Shown here in pieces: positions 43,166 to 51,841 of a stretch of DNA of 64,000 bases (the first letter of the stretch is position 1; each line of letters opens with the position of its first letter). The stretch is from positions 1-64,000 of the forward strand of contig NZ_WQNH01000001.1 in assembly GCF_009812055.1 (NCBI RefSeq), in the 5' to 3' direction. The notes beneath the pieces are model-generated. The model was not told the origin of the DNA. It made no database searches and was given only the letters and a program-made list of their open reading frames with translations. Source of the stretch: Chelativorans xinjiangensis. GTDB taxonomy: Bacteria > Pseudomonadota > Alphaproteobacteria > Rhizobiales > Rhizobiaceae. A program made the translations under genes and the position numbers.

Positions 43166-45078
43166 TGGCCCCGGACGGCGCAGGCGAGATCGAGGTCGAA
43201 CGCAACGAGGTGCGCGACGGCGGGCGCCGCCCGCCGCGCGCCGTCGTCGGCTCGCACCGAATCGAAGAGGAGATGTTCGGCCGCGTCTTCGACAAGAACA
43301 TCGTCAAGCGCATCTGGGCGTTCGTGCGCCCCTACCGCGCCAGGGTGATCATCTCGGTGGCCGCCGTCCTGATCTTCACCGCCACGCAGCTCGTCATCCC
43401 TCTCATCATCCGCTACGCCATCGACAACGGCATGGCGCCCGGCGAGATCGACCACCCTGCCCTCCTTTATTCCGTCGCCGCCTTCGCGCTGGCCATCCTC
43501 ATCAATTACGCAGCCAGCTACATCCAGGAAACCGTGGTCGGCCAGATGGCCGAGAACGTGCTGTTCGACATCCGCCGCGCCATGTTCGGGCACCTGCAGA
43601 AGGTCTCGCTTTCCTTCATGGACAAGACCGAGGTCGGGCGCCTGATGTCGCGGCTCCAGGGCGACGTCAATTCCATGCAGGAGTTCCTGGAGACCTCGGT
43701 GCTCTCGGTCGGCGACATCGTGCTCCTCTTCGGCATCGTCTTCGTCATGCTGTGGCTCGATTTCCGCCTCGGCTTGCTGACGCTGTCGGTGATGCCGATC
43801 CTCTTCATCGTCCGCATCTTCTGGCTGCCGCGCGCCCGCGAAGCCTTCATGGCCGCCCACGAGACCAATTCGGTCGCCAACGGCGCGCTCGCCGAGGCCA
43901 TTCACGGCGTGCGCGCGGTGCAGTCCATGGACCGCCAGCAGGTCAATTTCACCCTCTACGACGACAAGGCCGCCGCCAACCTCAAGACCCACCTGACGGC
44001 GGCGAAATACGCCCAGGTCATGGTGCCCATCGTCGACAGCCTCACCGGCCTTGCCATGGCTTTCGTCATCGTCGTCGGCGGCTCCATGGTGTTGAACGGC
44101 GGTCTTGACGTCGGCATCATGGTCGCCTTCCTGTTCTATATCCAGCGCTTCTTCGACCCGATCCGCTCGCTGACCCTGCAATACTCGGTCATGCAGCGCG
44201 CCATGGCCTCGGGAAAGCGCCTCACCGACGTGCTCGACGTCCGCATCGACGTCAAGGACAAGCCGGGCGCCAAGGTGCTGTCGCCGGACATGGACGGCTC
44301 GGTGGAGTTCAAGGACGTCACCTTCGGCTACGATCCGAAGCAGCCGGTGCTGAAAGACGTCTCCTTCCGCGTCAATCCCGGCGAGACGGTCGCCCTCGTC
44401 GGCCCCACGGGTTCGGGCAAATCTTCCGCCATGGCGCTCGTCCACCGCTTCTACGACGTGCAGAAGGGCGAGGTGCTGGTCGGCGGCCACGACGTGCGCG
44501 ACTTGACGCAGGAATCGCTCGGCCGCCAGGTTGCCATGGTGCTTCAGGAGCCGTTCCTGTTCACCGGCACCGTCTTCGAGAACATCCGCTACCACAAGGC
44601 CGACGCCACCCGCGATCAGGTGATCGAGGCGGCCAGGGCAGTGGGCGCGCACGACTTCATCATGTCCCTCGACGGCGGCTACGATGCCATCCTCGGCGAG
44701 CGCGGCGGCAATCTCTCGCTCGGTCAGCGCCAGCTCATCAGCTTCGCCCGTGCGCTGGTGGCCGACGCCAAGATCCTCGTCCTCGACGAAGCCACCGCCA
44801 ACATCGACAGCTATACCGAGATGCTGATCCAGAAGGCGTTGATCAGGCTCCTCCAGGGTCGCACCGGCCTCGTCATCGCCCACCGCCTCGCCACCATCCG
44901 GGGCGCGGACCGCATCATCGTCCTGCAGAACGGCCAGGTGATCGAGACCGGCAACCACGACCAACTCATGGCCAAGGGCGGCCTCTACTCCAAACTCTAC
45001 AACCTCAACTACGCCTCTTTCGACGATATCCCGGAGGCGGAGCTTGAGGCCTCGGCGCAGAGCGGGTCGCAGACCTAG
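43165..45078 (+). CDS. ABC exporter half-transporter B (heterodimer partner)
   Basis: A 637-residue ABC exporter with a ~50-residue N-terminal cytoplasmic extension, six membrane helices and an NBD: Walker A GPTGSGKSS, Q-loop VLQEPFLF, signature LSLGQRQL, Walker B ILVLDEATANID, switch VIAHRLATI. The signature has LSLGQ in place of LSGGQ, while the catalytic Glu is kept. In the dimer, that weak signature faces the Asp-containing Walker site of the partner, so one of the two ATP sites is degenerate, as in BmrCD or TM287/288. The ATG overlaps the TGA of the first gene. Direction and substrate not known. Confidence 0.9.
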   Translation: MAPDGAGEIEVERNEVRDGGRRPPRAVVGSHRIEEEMFGRVFDKNIVKRIWAFVRPYRARVIISVAAVLIFTATQLVIPLIIRYAIDNGMAPGEIDHPALLYSVAAFALAILINYAASYIQETVVGQMAENVLFDIRRAMFGHLQKVSLSFMDKTEVGRLMSRLQGDVNSMQEFLETSVLSVGDIVLLFGIVFVMLWLDFRLGLLTLSVMPILFIVRIFWLPRAREAFMAAHETNSVANGALAEAIHGVRAVQSMDRQQVNFTLYDDKAAANLKTHLTAAKYAQVMVPIVDSLTGLAMAFVIVVGGSMVLNGGLDVGIMVAFLFYIQRFFDPIRSLTLQYSVMQRAMASGKRLTDVLDVRIDVKDKPGAKVLSPDMDGSVEFKDVTFGYDPKQPVLKDVSFRVNPGETVALVGPTGSGKSSAMALVHRFYDVQKGEVLVGGHDVRDLTQESLGRQVAMVLQEPFLFTGTVFENIRYHKADATRDQVIEAARAVGAHDFIMSLDGGYDAILGERGGNLSLGQRQLISFARALVADAKILVLDEATANIDSYTEMLIQKALIRLLQGRTGLVIAHRLATIRGADRIIVLQNGQVIETGNHDQLMAKGGLYSKLYNLNYASFDDIPEAELEASAQSGSQT

Positions 45079-45179
45079 CCGCCGTCCGGTCAACGGCGCC
45101 AACCTTGCCACGGGGATAAAATCGGCGGCCAATTTCCGCCAACCCATTGATTCCAAAAAACCTGCAAACTTTTTTCGCA

Positions 45180-45640
45180 CGAAAATACGCCCCCCTCCCT
45201 CGGCCGCCCCTATCATGCTCCCCGTCCCTCCCGCGGGAACGTGGATCGCGACGGCGGTCTCGCGGGGAGGGGCCGGCGCCTCCGGCGGGCCGCTAACGTG
45301 GCGGCCGGCCCGGGGAGGCTCCGCCCAAGGGTTCCCCTGCCGCCACTACGGGCGGCGCGTGCCGGACGGTGCACTTTAAAGGGGAGCCGGGGAGACGGGG
45401 GCGCGGAGCGCCCTGTCGTGGGAGGCCTAAAGCCTTCCGGATCCGGCTTCGTGGAAGCGGAACGGGCGGAGACTTAAGAACGCCGGACGGGCGGCCGAGA
45501 GGTCGCTGAAAAAATTTAGACTGGCGACACTTTGGCCGCCCGTCTTCCCACCACCCTTCCCGAAGGGTGGGTTCTTTGAAATGGCCAGACGGTGAAAACC
45601 GGGCGTGGCAACGATGGCGCATGTCATGTCGGCATCGACG
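45180..45640. other. GC-rich structured intergenic region
   Basis: In the 575-base gap 45079-45653 no convincing gene is found, yet base composition and structure are unusual. A run of stems can be drawn: GGCCGC/GCGGCC around 45291-45308, GCCGCC/GGCGGC around 45340-45356, GGGCGC/GCGCCC around 45404-45418, ACGGGCGGCC/GGCCGCCCGT enclosing GGTCGC/GCGAC around 45488-45543, and ACCCTTC/GAAGGGT around 45554-45570. It could be a structured RNA, a mosaic repeat or a large 3' leader. I know no match for it. Confidence 0.4.
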
Positions 45641-45653
45641 CGCCTCCTCCCCC

Positions 45654-46568
45654 TCACCCCACTCGCACCAGCCGCCCGTCTTCTGCCGGCTCCAGCCGCC
45701 CTTTGACGAGCGCTTCGGCGCTCGTGTCCACCTCTTCGCGGCCGGAGCGGGTGATCAGTCCCCTCCCCGCGTCGTCGAAGGAAAGCACCGAGCGCTTCAG
45801 AAGCTGCGAATAGGGGTGCTGCGGGGCTTCGAGGATGGGGCGGGCGGGCCCCATCTCCACCACGTGCCCCTTCTGCATGATGATGATGCGGTCGCTGATG
45901 TAGTAGGCGGTGGCGAGGTCGTGGGTGATGTAGATGATGGTCACGCCGAGTTCGTCGCGCAGCCGCTTGAACAGGTTGACGATCGCCATCCGGAGAGAGG
46001 CGTCGACCATGGAGACGGGCTCGTCGGCGACGATCACGCTCGGCTGCGAGATCAACGCCCGGGCGATGGCCGTGCGCTGCAACTGGCCGCCGGACAATTC
46101 GTGCGGAAAGCGCCCCTTCACCTCCTTCAGAGACAGGCCGACATGGTGGAGCGCCTCGTCCATCGGCCCTTCCATCTCGGCCTCGGTACGCGCGTTGAGA
46201 AACCGCCGGGCGGTGGAGGCGAGATAGCGGTCGACGCGCTTCAGCGGGTTGAACGCTTCGAACGGGTTTTGGAAGATCGGCTGTACGCGCGCCATGAAGG
46301 CAAGCCGATCCGCTCCGCGGCGCGCGGCGATGTCCCTCCCCTCGAACTTGAGTTCGCCGCTCGTCGGCACGTCGCTGCCGAAGATCATGCGGGCGAGCGT
46401 CGTCTTGCCGGAGCCCGATTCGCCGATGATCGTGAAGATCTCCGGCGTCTCCGTCGACAGCGCGAAGCTCACCTCGTTGACGGCCCTGATCTGCTTGCGC
46501 GACAGCACTCCCCCCATGGTGAAGACCTTGCTGACGTCGCGGACGTCGAGAAGCGGCGGCGCGCTCAT
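45654..46568 (-). CDS. Peptide-type ABC ATPase (OppF/DppF-like), importer 5
   Basis: A 304-residue ATPase of the oligopeptide/nickel importer class. Motifs: Walker A GESGSGKTT, signature LSGGQLQRTAIARAL, Walker B VIVADEPVSMVD and switch YITHDLATAYYISD. It lacks the long Cys-rich C-terminus of OppD but has a short OppF-type tail (ILEAPQHPYSQLLKRSV). Its ATG overlaps the stop of the OppD-like gene. Last gene of the minus-strand importer 5 operon that begins at the binding protein (51641), next to a GH51 enzyme. Confidence 0.92.
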   Translation of the reverse strand: MSAPPLLDVRDVSKVFTMGGVLSRKQIRAVNEVSFALSTETPEIFTIIGESGSGKTTLARMIFGSDVPTSGELKFEGRDIAARRGADRLAFMARVQPIFQNPFEAFNPLKRVDRYLASTARRFLNARTEAEMEGPMDEALHHVGLSLKEVKGRFPHELSGGQLQRTAIARALISQPSVIVADEPVSMVDASLRMAIVNLFKRLRDELGVTIIYITHDLATAYYISDRIIIMQKGHVVEMGPARPILEAPQHPYSQLLKRSVLSFDDAGRGLITRSGREEVDTSAEALVKGRLEPAEDGRLVRVG

Positions 46569-47593
46569 GAGAGGGGCTCCTCGACATTAAGGATCTTTTC
46601 GGCGGGAAGCGCCTCGTCGGCGCGGAAGCAGGCGACCCGATGTCCGCCCGGTCGCTCCTCCAGCACCGGCACCTCCCTGCGGCAGCGCTCGACGGCGATC
46701 GGGCAGCGCGGGTGGAAGCGGCAGCCCGCCGGCGGCTCGGCAAGGCTTGGCGGGCGACCCTCAAGCGACGGCTTGGGGCTGGTGTCGCCGATGCGCGGCA
46801 GGCTGGCGACCAAATGGCGGGTGTAGGGGTGGCGCGCGGCGGTGAAGATGGTCCGCGTCGGCGCCTCCTCGACGATGCGGCCGGCATAGACGATGGCCAG
46901 CCTGTCTGTAACGTTGGCGTGGACGGACATGTCGTGCGTGACGAAGACGACGGAGGAGCCAAGCGCCTGCTGCACCTCGCGGATCATTGCCAGCACGTCC
47001 TTCTGCACCACCACGTCGAGCGCCGTCGTCGGCTCGTCGGCGATGATGAACTCCGGGCGGCAAACGGTGGCGAGCGCGATGGTCACGCGCTGGCGCATGC
47101 CGCCGGAAAGCTCGTGCGGATAGGCCCTCAGCACCCCCGGCTCGAGGTGGAGGCGGGCGAGATGCGCTTCCACCGCCTCCCAGAACGCATCGCGCTTCAG
47201 GCCCATCGGCCGGAAGGCAAAGTCCTCGAAGGTGGAGCGCACGCGGCGCACGGGATTGAGCACGCTCATGGAGCCCTGCATGATATAGGACAGGTGCTTC
47301 CAGCGGATCTTCGCGATCTCGTCTTCCCCGGCATGGGCGACGTCGATGGGCTTGCCGTTGAACCGGTACGTCACCCGTCCGTCGACGATGCGGAAAGGCG
47401 GTCGGATGGCGGCGGCCAGCACCTTGATGAAGCTGGTCTTGCCGGACGAGCTCTCCCCGGCGATGCCGTAGATCTCGTTGGCCATGACGCGCATGGTGAC
47501 GTCGTCGACCGCGCGCACCTCGCGTTCCACGCCGAAGTAGTTCATCTGGTAGTAGGCCTTGAGACCCTCGACGGTGAGAATGTCGTCGGCCAA
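46565..47593 (-). CDS. Peptide-type ABC ATPase (OppD/DppD-like), importer 5
   Basis: A 342-residue ATPase. Walker A reads GESSSGKTS, signature LSGGMRQRVTIALA, Walker B FIIADEPTTALD, switch FVTHDMSVHANVTD. The C-terminal segment has the OppD/DppD cysteines in GCRFHPRCPIAVERCRREVP-like spacing (C-x5-C-x6-C with a later Cys in VACF), which bind an iron-sulfur cluster in related proteins. The start is a TTG at 47593 after a GGGAG site, three bases behind the permease stop; start choice moderately sure. Contains HPYTRHLVASLP, the family's conserved post-NBD motif. Confidence 0.92.
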   Translation of the reverse strand: MADDILTVEGLKAYYQMNYFGVEREVRAVDDVTMRVMANEIYGIAGESSSGKTSFIKVLAAAIRPPFRIVDGRVTYRFNGKPIDVAHAGEDEIAKIRWKHLSYIMQGSMSVLNPVRRVRSTFEDFAFRPMGLKRDAFWEAVEAHLARLHLEPGVLRAYPHELSGGMRQRVTIALATVCRPEFIIADEPTTALDVVVQKDVLAMIREVQQALGSSVVFVTHDMSVHANVTDRLAIVYAGRIVEEAPTRTIFTAARHPYTRHLVASLPRIGDTSPKPSLEGRPPSLAEPPAGCRFHPRCPIAVERCRREVPVLEERPGGHRVACFRADEALPAEKILNVEEPLS

Positions 47594-47596
47594 GGG

Positions 47597-48454
47597 TCAG
47601 GCTCCCATGCGGCGCAGGCGGCTGCGCGGGTCGATGTATTCGTTCATCGAGACAGCCAGGAGGAACAGTCCCAGGAAGGTCATGACGATCAGAACCACCG
47701 GGATGACGATCCACCACCAAACGCCGACCACCATCGCCGAGTGGTTGTTGGCCCAGTAGAGCGCCGTGCCGACGGTCGGCACGTTGATGTTGGTGAAGCC
47801 GAGGACGGCGAGCGTCACCTCGAGCCCGATCGACCAGATCATGTTGGCCATGGCGGTCGAAAAGACGATCGGCATCACATAAGGCAGATGCTCCTCATAC
47901 ATGATCCTTGCGGGCGACATGCCGGCGAAGACGGCGTGCCGCGTGAACTCGCGGTGCTTCAGCCCCAGCGCCACCGAGCGGATGAGCCGCGCGTCGAACG
48001 GCCAGCCGAAACAGGCCATGATCAGCGCCAGCTTCATCATGTCGAGGTTGTTGCGCAGCACGAAGTAGAAGAGGATGAGGATCGGAAAGATGGGAATGGC
48101 GACGAAGATATCGTTGAAAAACATCAGCGTCCGATCCGTCCACCCTCCGAGATAGCCTGCCGTCAGCCCCACCGTGATCGAGATGATGCGCGACAGCACC
48201 GCGACGGTCAGCCCGAAGAACAGCGTGTTGCGGAAGGCGAAGGTGAGTTGCCAGAAGAGATCCTGCCCGCGCGAATTGGTGCCGAACCAGAACTCCGCGC
48301 TCGGCGGCATATCGGGGATCGTCGTATAGATGGCCGTCGGATCGACGGGCGAGGCGAAGCTCAGAAGAGAGAAAGCGACGATGACGCCGACGAGCACCAC
48401 ACCGATGGTGAACTCGATGTTGTAGCGGATGAGATCGCGGAAGACGCTGAACAT
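47597..48454 (-). CDS. Peptide-type ABC permease (DppC-like), importer 5
   Basis: A 285-residue permease of the DppC/OppC class. It begins MFSVFRDLIRYN followed by a first helix (IGVVLVGVIVAFSLL), a periplasmic part with FWFGTNSRGQDLFWQLTFAF (the family's HplGTD-like region, here GTNSRGQD), then the permease core. The EAA-like loop is ALGLKHREFTRHAVFAGMSPARIMYEE. I use the ATG at 48454; in-frame codons further up lie in the DppB-like gene. Seven bases separate it from that gene, so they are one transcript. Confidence 0.9.
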   Translation of the reverse strand: MFSVFRDLIRYNIEFTIGVVLVGVIVAFSLLSFASPVDPTAIYTTIPDMPPSAEFWFGTNSRGQDLFWQLTFAFRNTLFFGLTVAVLSRIISITVGLTAGYLGGWTDRTLMFFNDIFVAIPIFPILILFYFVLRNNLDMMKLALIMACFGWPFDARLIRSVALGLKHREFTRHAVFAGMSPARIMYEEHLPYVMPIVFSTAMANMIWSIGLEVTLAVLGFTNINVPTVGTALYWANNHSAMVVGVWWWIVIPVVLIVMTFLGLFLLAVSMNEYIDPRSRLRRMGA

Positions 48455-48461
48455 ATCGGCC

Positions 48462-49466
48462 TTACTCCGCCTTGATGCGCGGATCGAGAAGGGGGTGGAG
48501 GAGGTCGATGAGGAAGATCGCCGTCGCCACCGCGATGACAGCGATGCACGAGACGGCGAGCACCACCGCCGAATCCCCGGCATTGACCGCCCGCACCAGA
48601 AGCGTGCCGAGGCCTGGATAGGAGAAGACCTGCTCGGTGATGATGGTGCCGGAAAAGATGCCCCCCAGCGCCATGGCGAGCGCGGTGAGCTGGGGCACGA
48701 TAGCGTTGCGGATGACGTAGGAGGAGACGATGCGCTCGCGCTTCACGCCGGCAAGCTCGGCATAGGTCACATAATCTTCGGTGACGATGTTGGACACCAG
48801 CGCCCGCATGCCGAGGAACCAGGTGCCGAGGCCGACGATCACCAGCGATGCCGCCGGCAGGATGGCGTGGCGCAGGATCGAGACGACGAATTCGGGCGAC
48901 CAGGAGGGGCGGACGTTCATGGAAAAGCCGCCGGAGATCGGCAGCACCGGCCACAGGAAGCCGAAGATGATGACCATCAGGAAGGCGACGATGTAATAGG
49001 GGATCGGCTGGATGCCGATGGCGACGACGCCGAAGGCCTTGAGCAGCCGCGAATTCTGGTAGTAGCCGGCAAGGCCGCCGAGAATGTTGCCGATGAGCCA
49101 GGTAAGGATCGTCGACATCGTCAGGAGCCCGACCGTCCACGGCAGCGCCAGCATGACCAGCTTCATGGCGGGCGTCGGAAAGGCGAGCAGCGACGGCCCG
49201 AGATCGCCGACCAGAAAGCGGCCGAGAAAATTGAAGTACCGTTCGTGAAGCGGCACGTTGAGGCCGAAAAGCTCGGTCAGCGTCTGCCGCAGCGATTCGA
49301 TGGCCTCAGGGCTGTAGGCCGACTGCCCGGCGACACGCCCGATGATGGTCTCAACGGGGCTGATGGGGCTCAGGTACGAAACGAAGAAGGCCACCGAGAT
49401 ACCGGTGAAGACGACGGCGAGAAGCTGCAAGAAGCGCTTCAGGGCGAAAGTCAGATAGTCCTTCAT
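48462..49466 (-). CDS. Peptide-type ABC permease (DppB-like), importer 5
   Basis: A 334-residue permease of the DppB/OppB class. The first helix (FLQLLAVVFTGISVAFFVSYL) is followed by an extracytoplasmic stretch with LFGLNVPLHERYFNFLGRFLVGDLG, typical of this subunit, and five more helices. EAA-like loop VTEDYVTYAELAGVKRERIVSSYVIRNAI. GTMDYLTFALKRF-like start at the ATG at 49466 (MKDYLTFALKRF). A repeat element and 267 bases lie between it and the binding-protein gene. Confidence 0.9.
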   Translation of the reverse strand: MKDYLTFALKRFLQLLAVVFTGISVAFFVSYLSPISPVETIIGRVAGQSAYSPEAIESLRQTLTELFGLNVPLHERYFNFLGRFLVGDLGPSLLAFPTPAMKLVMLALPWTVGLLTMSTILTWLIGNILGGLAGYYQNSRLLKAFGVVAIGIQPIPYYIVAFLMVIIFGFLWPVLPISGGFSMNVRPSWSPEFVVSILRHAILPAASLVIVGLGTWFLGMRALVSNIVTEDYVTYAELAGVKRERIVSSYVIRNAIVPQLTALAMALGGIFSGTIITEQVFSYPGLGTLLVRAVNAGDSAVVLAVSCIAVIAVATAIFLIDLLHPLLDPRIKAE

Positions 49467-49506
49467 GGGCGCGCGGTGAATTCAGCTTGGTTAAGCAGGA
49501 AAGCGC

Positions 49507-49622
49507 CGTCATCCCTGCCGAACGGAGCGAAGCGCAGAGAGAGCCGGGATCCATTCCGTGACGTCGACGTTCCGGAATGGGTCCCGGACAGCCTCCGCTC
49601 CGCTGCGGCTTCCGGGATGACG
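49507..49622. repeat. Palindromic repeat between binding protein and permease genes of importer 5
   Basis: CGTCATCCCTGCCGAACGGA at one end and CGGCTTCCGGGATGACGG at the other are inverted ends; the middle is CCATTCCGTGACGTCGACGT / TTCCGGAATGGGTCCCGG. The same unit is found at 54774-54907 with small changes. Confidence 0.65.
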
Positions 49623-49733
49623 GCGAGGGGGTTGATCCGGCCTGAATTCATCTTGCTTGGCTCGCTGCTCCTCAGCCGGGTTGCGGGAGACGCCCGGCTT
49701 CCGCCGGACGCCTCGTCCTGGGAGGTGGTCCGC

Positions 49734-51641
49734 CTACTTTTTGGCAGGTTTCAACTGGGTGAGGATATATTTCGAGTTCGCCCAATTGGTGACGATGTTG
49801 GCGTAGGGGTCTTCTTCCGCCGTCGGGAACCCGGTCCAGTACCGTGTGTCGTAGGCCGAGAACACGTTGAACGACATCACCGGGATCACCGGCATCTCCT
49901 CGACCATCAGCTTCACGAACTCATGGCCGAGCTCGAGGTTGCGAGGATTGGTGAACTCGGTCTTGCGCACCTCCTCGATGATCTCGTCGAGCTGCGGGTT
50001 CTTCCAGCGCTGCCAGTTGCGGTGCGGCTGACGCTCGCCGGGTTCTGCAACGTAGTCGGAATGCCAGCTGTCGAGGAAGAAGCTCAAGTCCGGATCGCCG
50101 CCCCAGGTCTCGATCGACCAGGCGGTCGCCGCCTCGTATTGGCCGAGCGGCAGTGTCGAGCGGTAGATCTCCGGGTCGGCTTCTGCCGTCACCTGAATGC
50201 CCTGCTGCGACCATTGCTGGGCGATCATGGTGCCCATGCGGTTGATCACGCCTTCCTGGAATGTGTTGAGCGTGAAGGCGAAGGGCTCGCCGTCCGGCAT
50301 CATCCACTGGTTGCCCTGTTTGGTGAAGCCGGCCGCTTCCAGAAGCTCGGTCGCCGCCTCGATGTCCTGTTTCCACCAGCCATAGCCGAAGGCGGTGCGG
50401 ATGGCTTCCTCGTCGGTCGGCACCTCGTCGCCGAACTGCGGGCGCACCATGTCGGCCACCTGCAGACCGATCGTCGGATCGTAGGGCTTGATCGTCCGCG
50501 TGCCGGTGTCCAGCTCGTAGTCGGTCAGCCATTCCTGAAGCGGTGCGTGATAGTCCCGCGGATGCGTGCCCGTCGGCGGGATGGCGATGGCCGAGAGTGT
50601 CGCCGCACCCCGGTAGGAGGCCATGGAGATGGCGCGCGCATCGAGCATCAGCGCCAGCGCCCAGCGCACCCGCTTGTCCTGGAATTTCTCGTTCTGGTGA
50701 TTGAAGATCACCATGGGCAGTGTCGGATCCGGATGGGCGTAGGGGAAGCCGGGGAACCAGCCGCGCGACGTCGGCGACTGCTTGATGAGGCTGAACATGC
50801 CCTCCGGCGTCAGATCGTGGATCATGTCGAGGTCGCCGTTGACCATGTCGATCAGGCGGCTGTCGGTCGACGGAATGGACCGGTAGATGACGTATTTCGG
50901 CCCAGGCTCGCCCCACTGGGCGAGTGCCGTCTTGTCCCAATCCTCGCGCTTCTCCCAGATGTACCAGTAGCCGTTCGGATCGAAGGAATGGAGCGTGTAG
51001 GGACCGAGCCCGACCGGTGGGTTGAAGTCGTACGCCGTCACGTCCTCCACCTTGGAGAAGATATGCTCGGGCATGATCCAGGCGGCGTTCCAGCGCACGG
51101 AAAAATTGGAGTGGAACCGCGAGTTGGGCTCCTTGAGGGTGAAGTGCACCGTGTAGTCGTCGACCGCCTCAACGCTTTCCACATACTCCGAGAACGGCGC
51201 GCTCCAGACCATCCCGGGCGTCTTCATCTGCGTCTCCACGGTGAAGACCACGTCGTCGGCCGTGAACTCCTCTCCGTCGCTCCACAGGATGCCTTCGCGC
51301 AGATGAACCGTCATCTCCGTGAAGTCTTCGTTGTACTGCCAGGGCTCGCTTGCCAGCTGGTTGTAAAGCGCGCCTTCGAGGCCGGCGTCGGGGTCGATGA
51401 ACCAGAGCGTGTCGAGCGCCAGCTGATGCAGGCCGTTCGCCCATGCGGCGCCGTTGCCGGCGACCCACATGTTGAACATGCCGGGATTGATCGCCGGCGG
51501 CTCGGGATTGTTGATGATCAGCGTTTCTTCGCGCGGAAATTCGTTGAGCGGCGGCGCGGCGGCCTCTTCCTGGGCAATGGCGGTGCCGCCAAAAGCCAGC
51601 GAGACGAGCGCCGACACCAGAAGCGTCTTCAGCTTTCGCAT
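49734..51641 (-). CDS. Family 5 extracellular solute-binding protein, importer 5
   Basis: A 635-residue periplasmic binding protein of the oligopeptide (SBP_bac_5) family, longer than the usual ~540. Signal peptide MRKLKTLLVSALVSLAFGG with cleavage near AIA-QE (about residue 25). Typical segments: MTVHLREGILWSDGEEFTADDVVFT, FTLKEPNSRFHSNFS, and NGDLDMIHDLTPEGM. The ATG at 51641 is preceded by GGGAGGAA. In other bacteria such large family-5 proteins bind oligosaccharides as well as peptides. Because a GH51 arabinofuranosidase lies 200 bases upstream on the same strand, an arabino-oligosaccharide is the most likely ligand; this is inference. Confidence 0.9.
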   Translation of the reverse strand: MRKLKTLLVSALVSLAFGGTAIAQEEAAAPPLNEFPREETLIINNPEPPAINPGMFNMWVAGNGAAWANGLHQLALDTLWFIDPDAGLEGALYNQLASEPWQYNEDFTEMTVHLREGILWSDGEEFTADDVVFTVETQMKTPGMVWSAPFSEYVESVEAVDDYTVHFTLKEPNSRFHSNFSVRWNAAWIMPEHIFSKVEDVTAYDFNPPVGLGPYTLHSFDPNGYWYIWEKREDWDKTALAQWGEPGPKYVIYRSIPSTDSRLIDMVNGDLDMIHDLTPEGMFSLIKQSPTSRGWFPGFPYAHPDPTLPMVIFNHQNEKFQDKRVRWALALMLDARAISMASYRGAATLSAIAIPPTGTHPRDYHAPLQEWLTDYELDTGTRTIKPYDPTIGLQVADMVRPQFGDEVPTDEEAIRTAFGYGWWKQDIEAATELLEAAGFTKQGNQWMMPDGEPFAFTLNTFQEGVINRMGTMIAQQWSQQGIQVTAEADPEIYRSTLPLGQYEAATAWSIETWGGDPDLSFFLDSWHSDYVAEPGERQPHRNWQRWKNPQLDEIIEEVRKTEFTNPRNLELGHEFVKLMVEEMPVIPVMSFNVFSAYDTRYWTGFPTAEEDPYANIVTNWANSKYILTQLKPAKK

Positions 51642-51709
51642 CGGTTTCCTCCCTAGGCGAGGATGCTCAGCGGCACCCTGTCGCAAGTGCCCTCCGACAC
51701 CCAAAAGAC

Positions 51710-51738
51710 ATGCTTCACCAATGTCGGGCGCTTGTCAA
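51710..51738 (-). promoter_or_regulatory. Candidate promoter of the importer 5 binding-protein gene
   Basis: On the minus strand, a perfect TTGACA (51733-51738) and AAGCAT (51710-51715) are 17 bases apart, 69 bases upstream of the ATG. The -10 is weak (3 of 6). An AT-rich stretch with TATATATC lies about 30 bases further upstream (51763-51778). Confidence 0.4.
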
Positions 51739-51841
51739 CGGATAATCTGATGTAAACCAGAAATCATGATATATAGAAAAGAAAGGCGCACTCCCTGTTG
51801 GAAATGCGCCTCCAAGGCGGGGAGGAATAGCTGTGGTTTGC

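Noticed and set aside
45241-45622. Short frames of 78 and 109 codons in the GC-rich gap
   Set aside because: Arg/Pro/Gly-rich with no ribosome site and no domain pattern; explained by base composition.
48429-51656. 1075-codon plus-strand frame opposite the importer 5 genes
   Set aside because: Entire length is antisense to DppC, DppB and binding-protein genes, which have clear families, signal peptide and ribosome sites.
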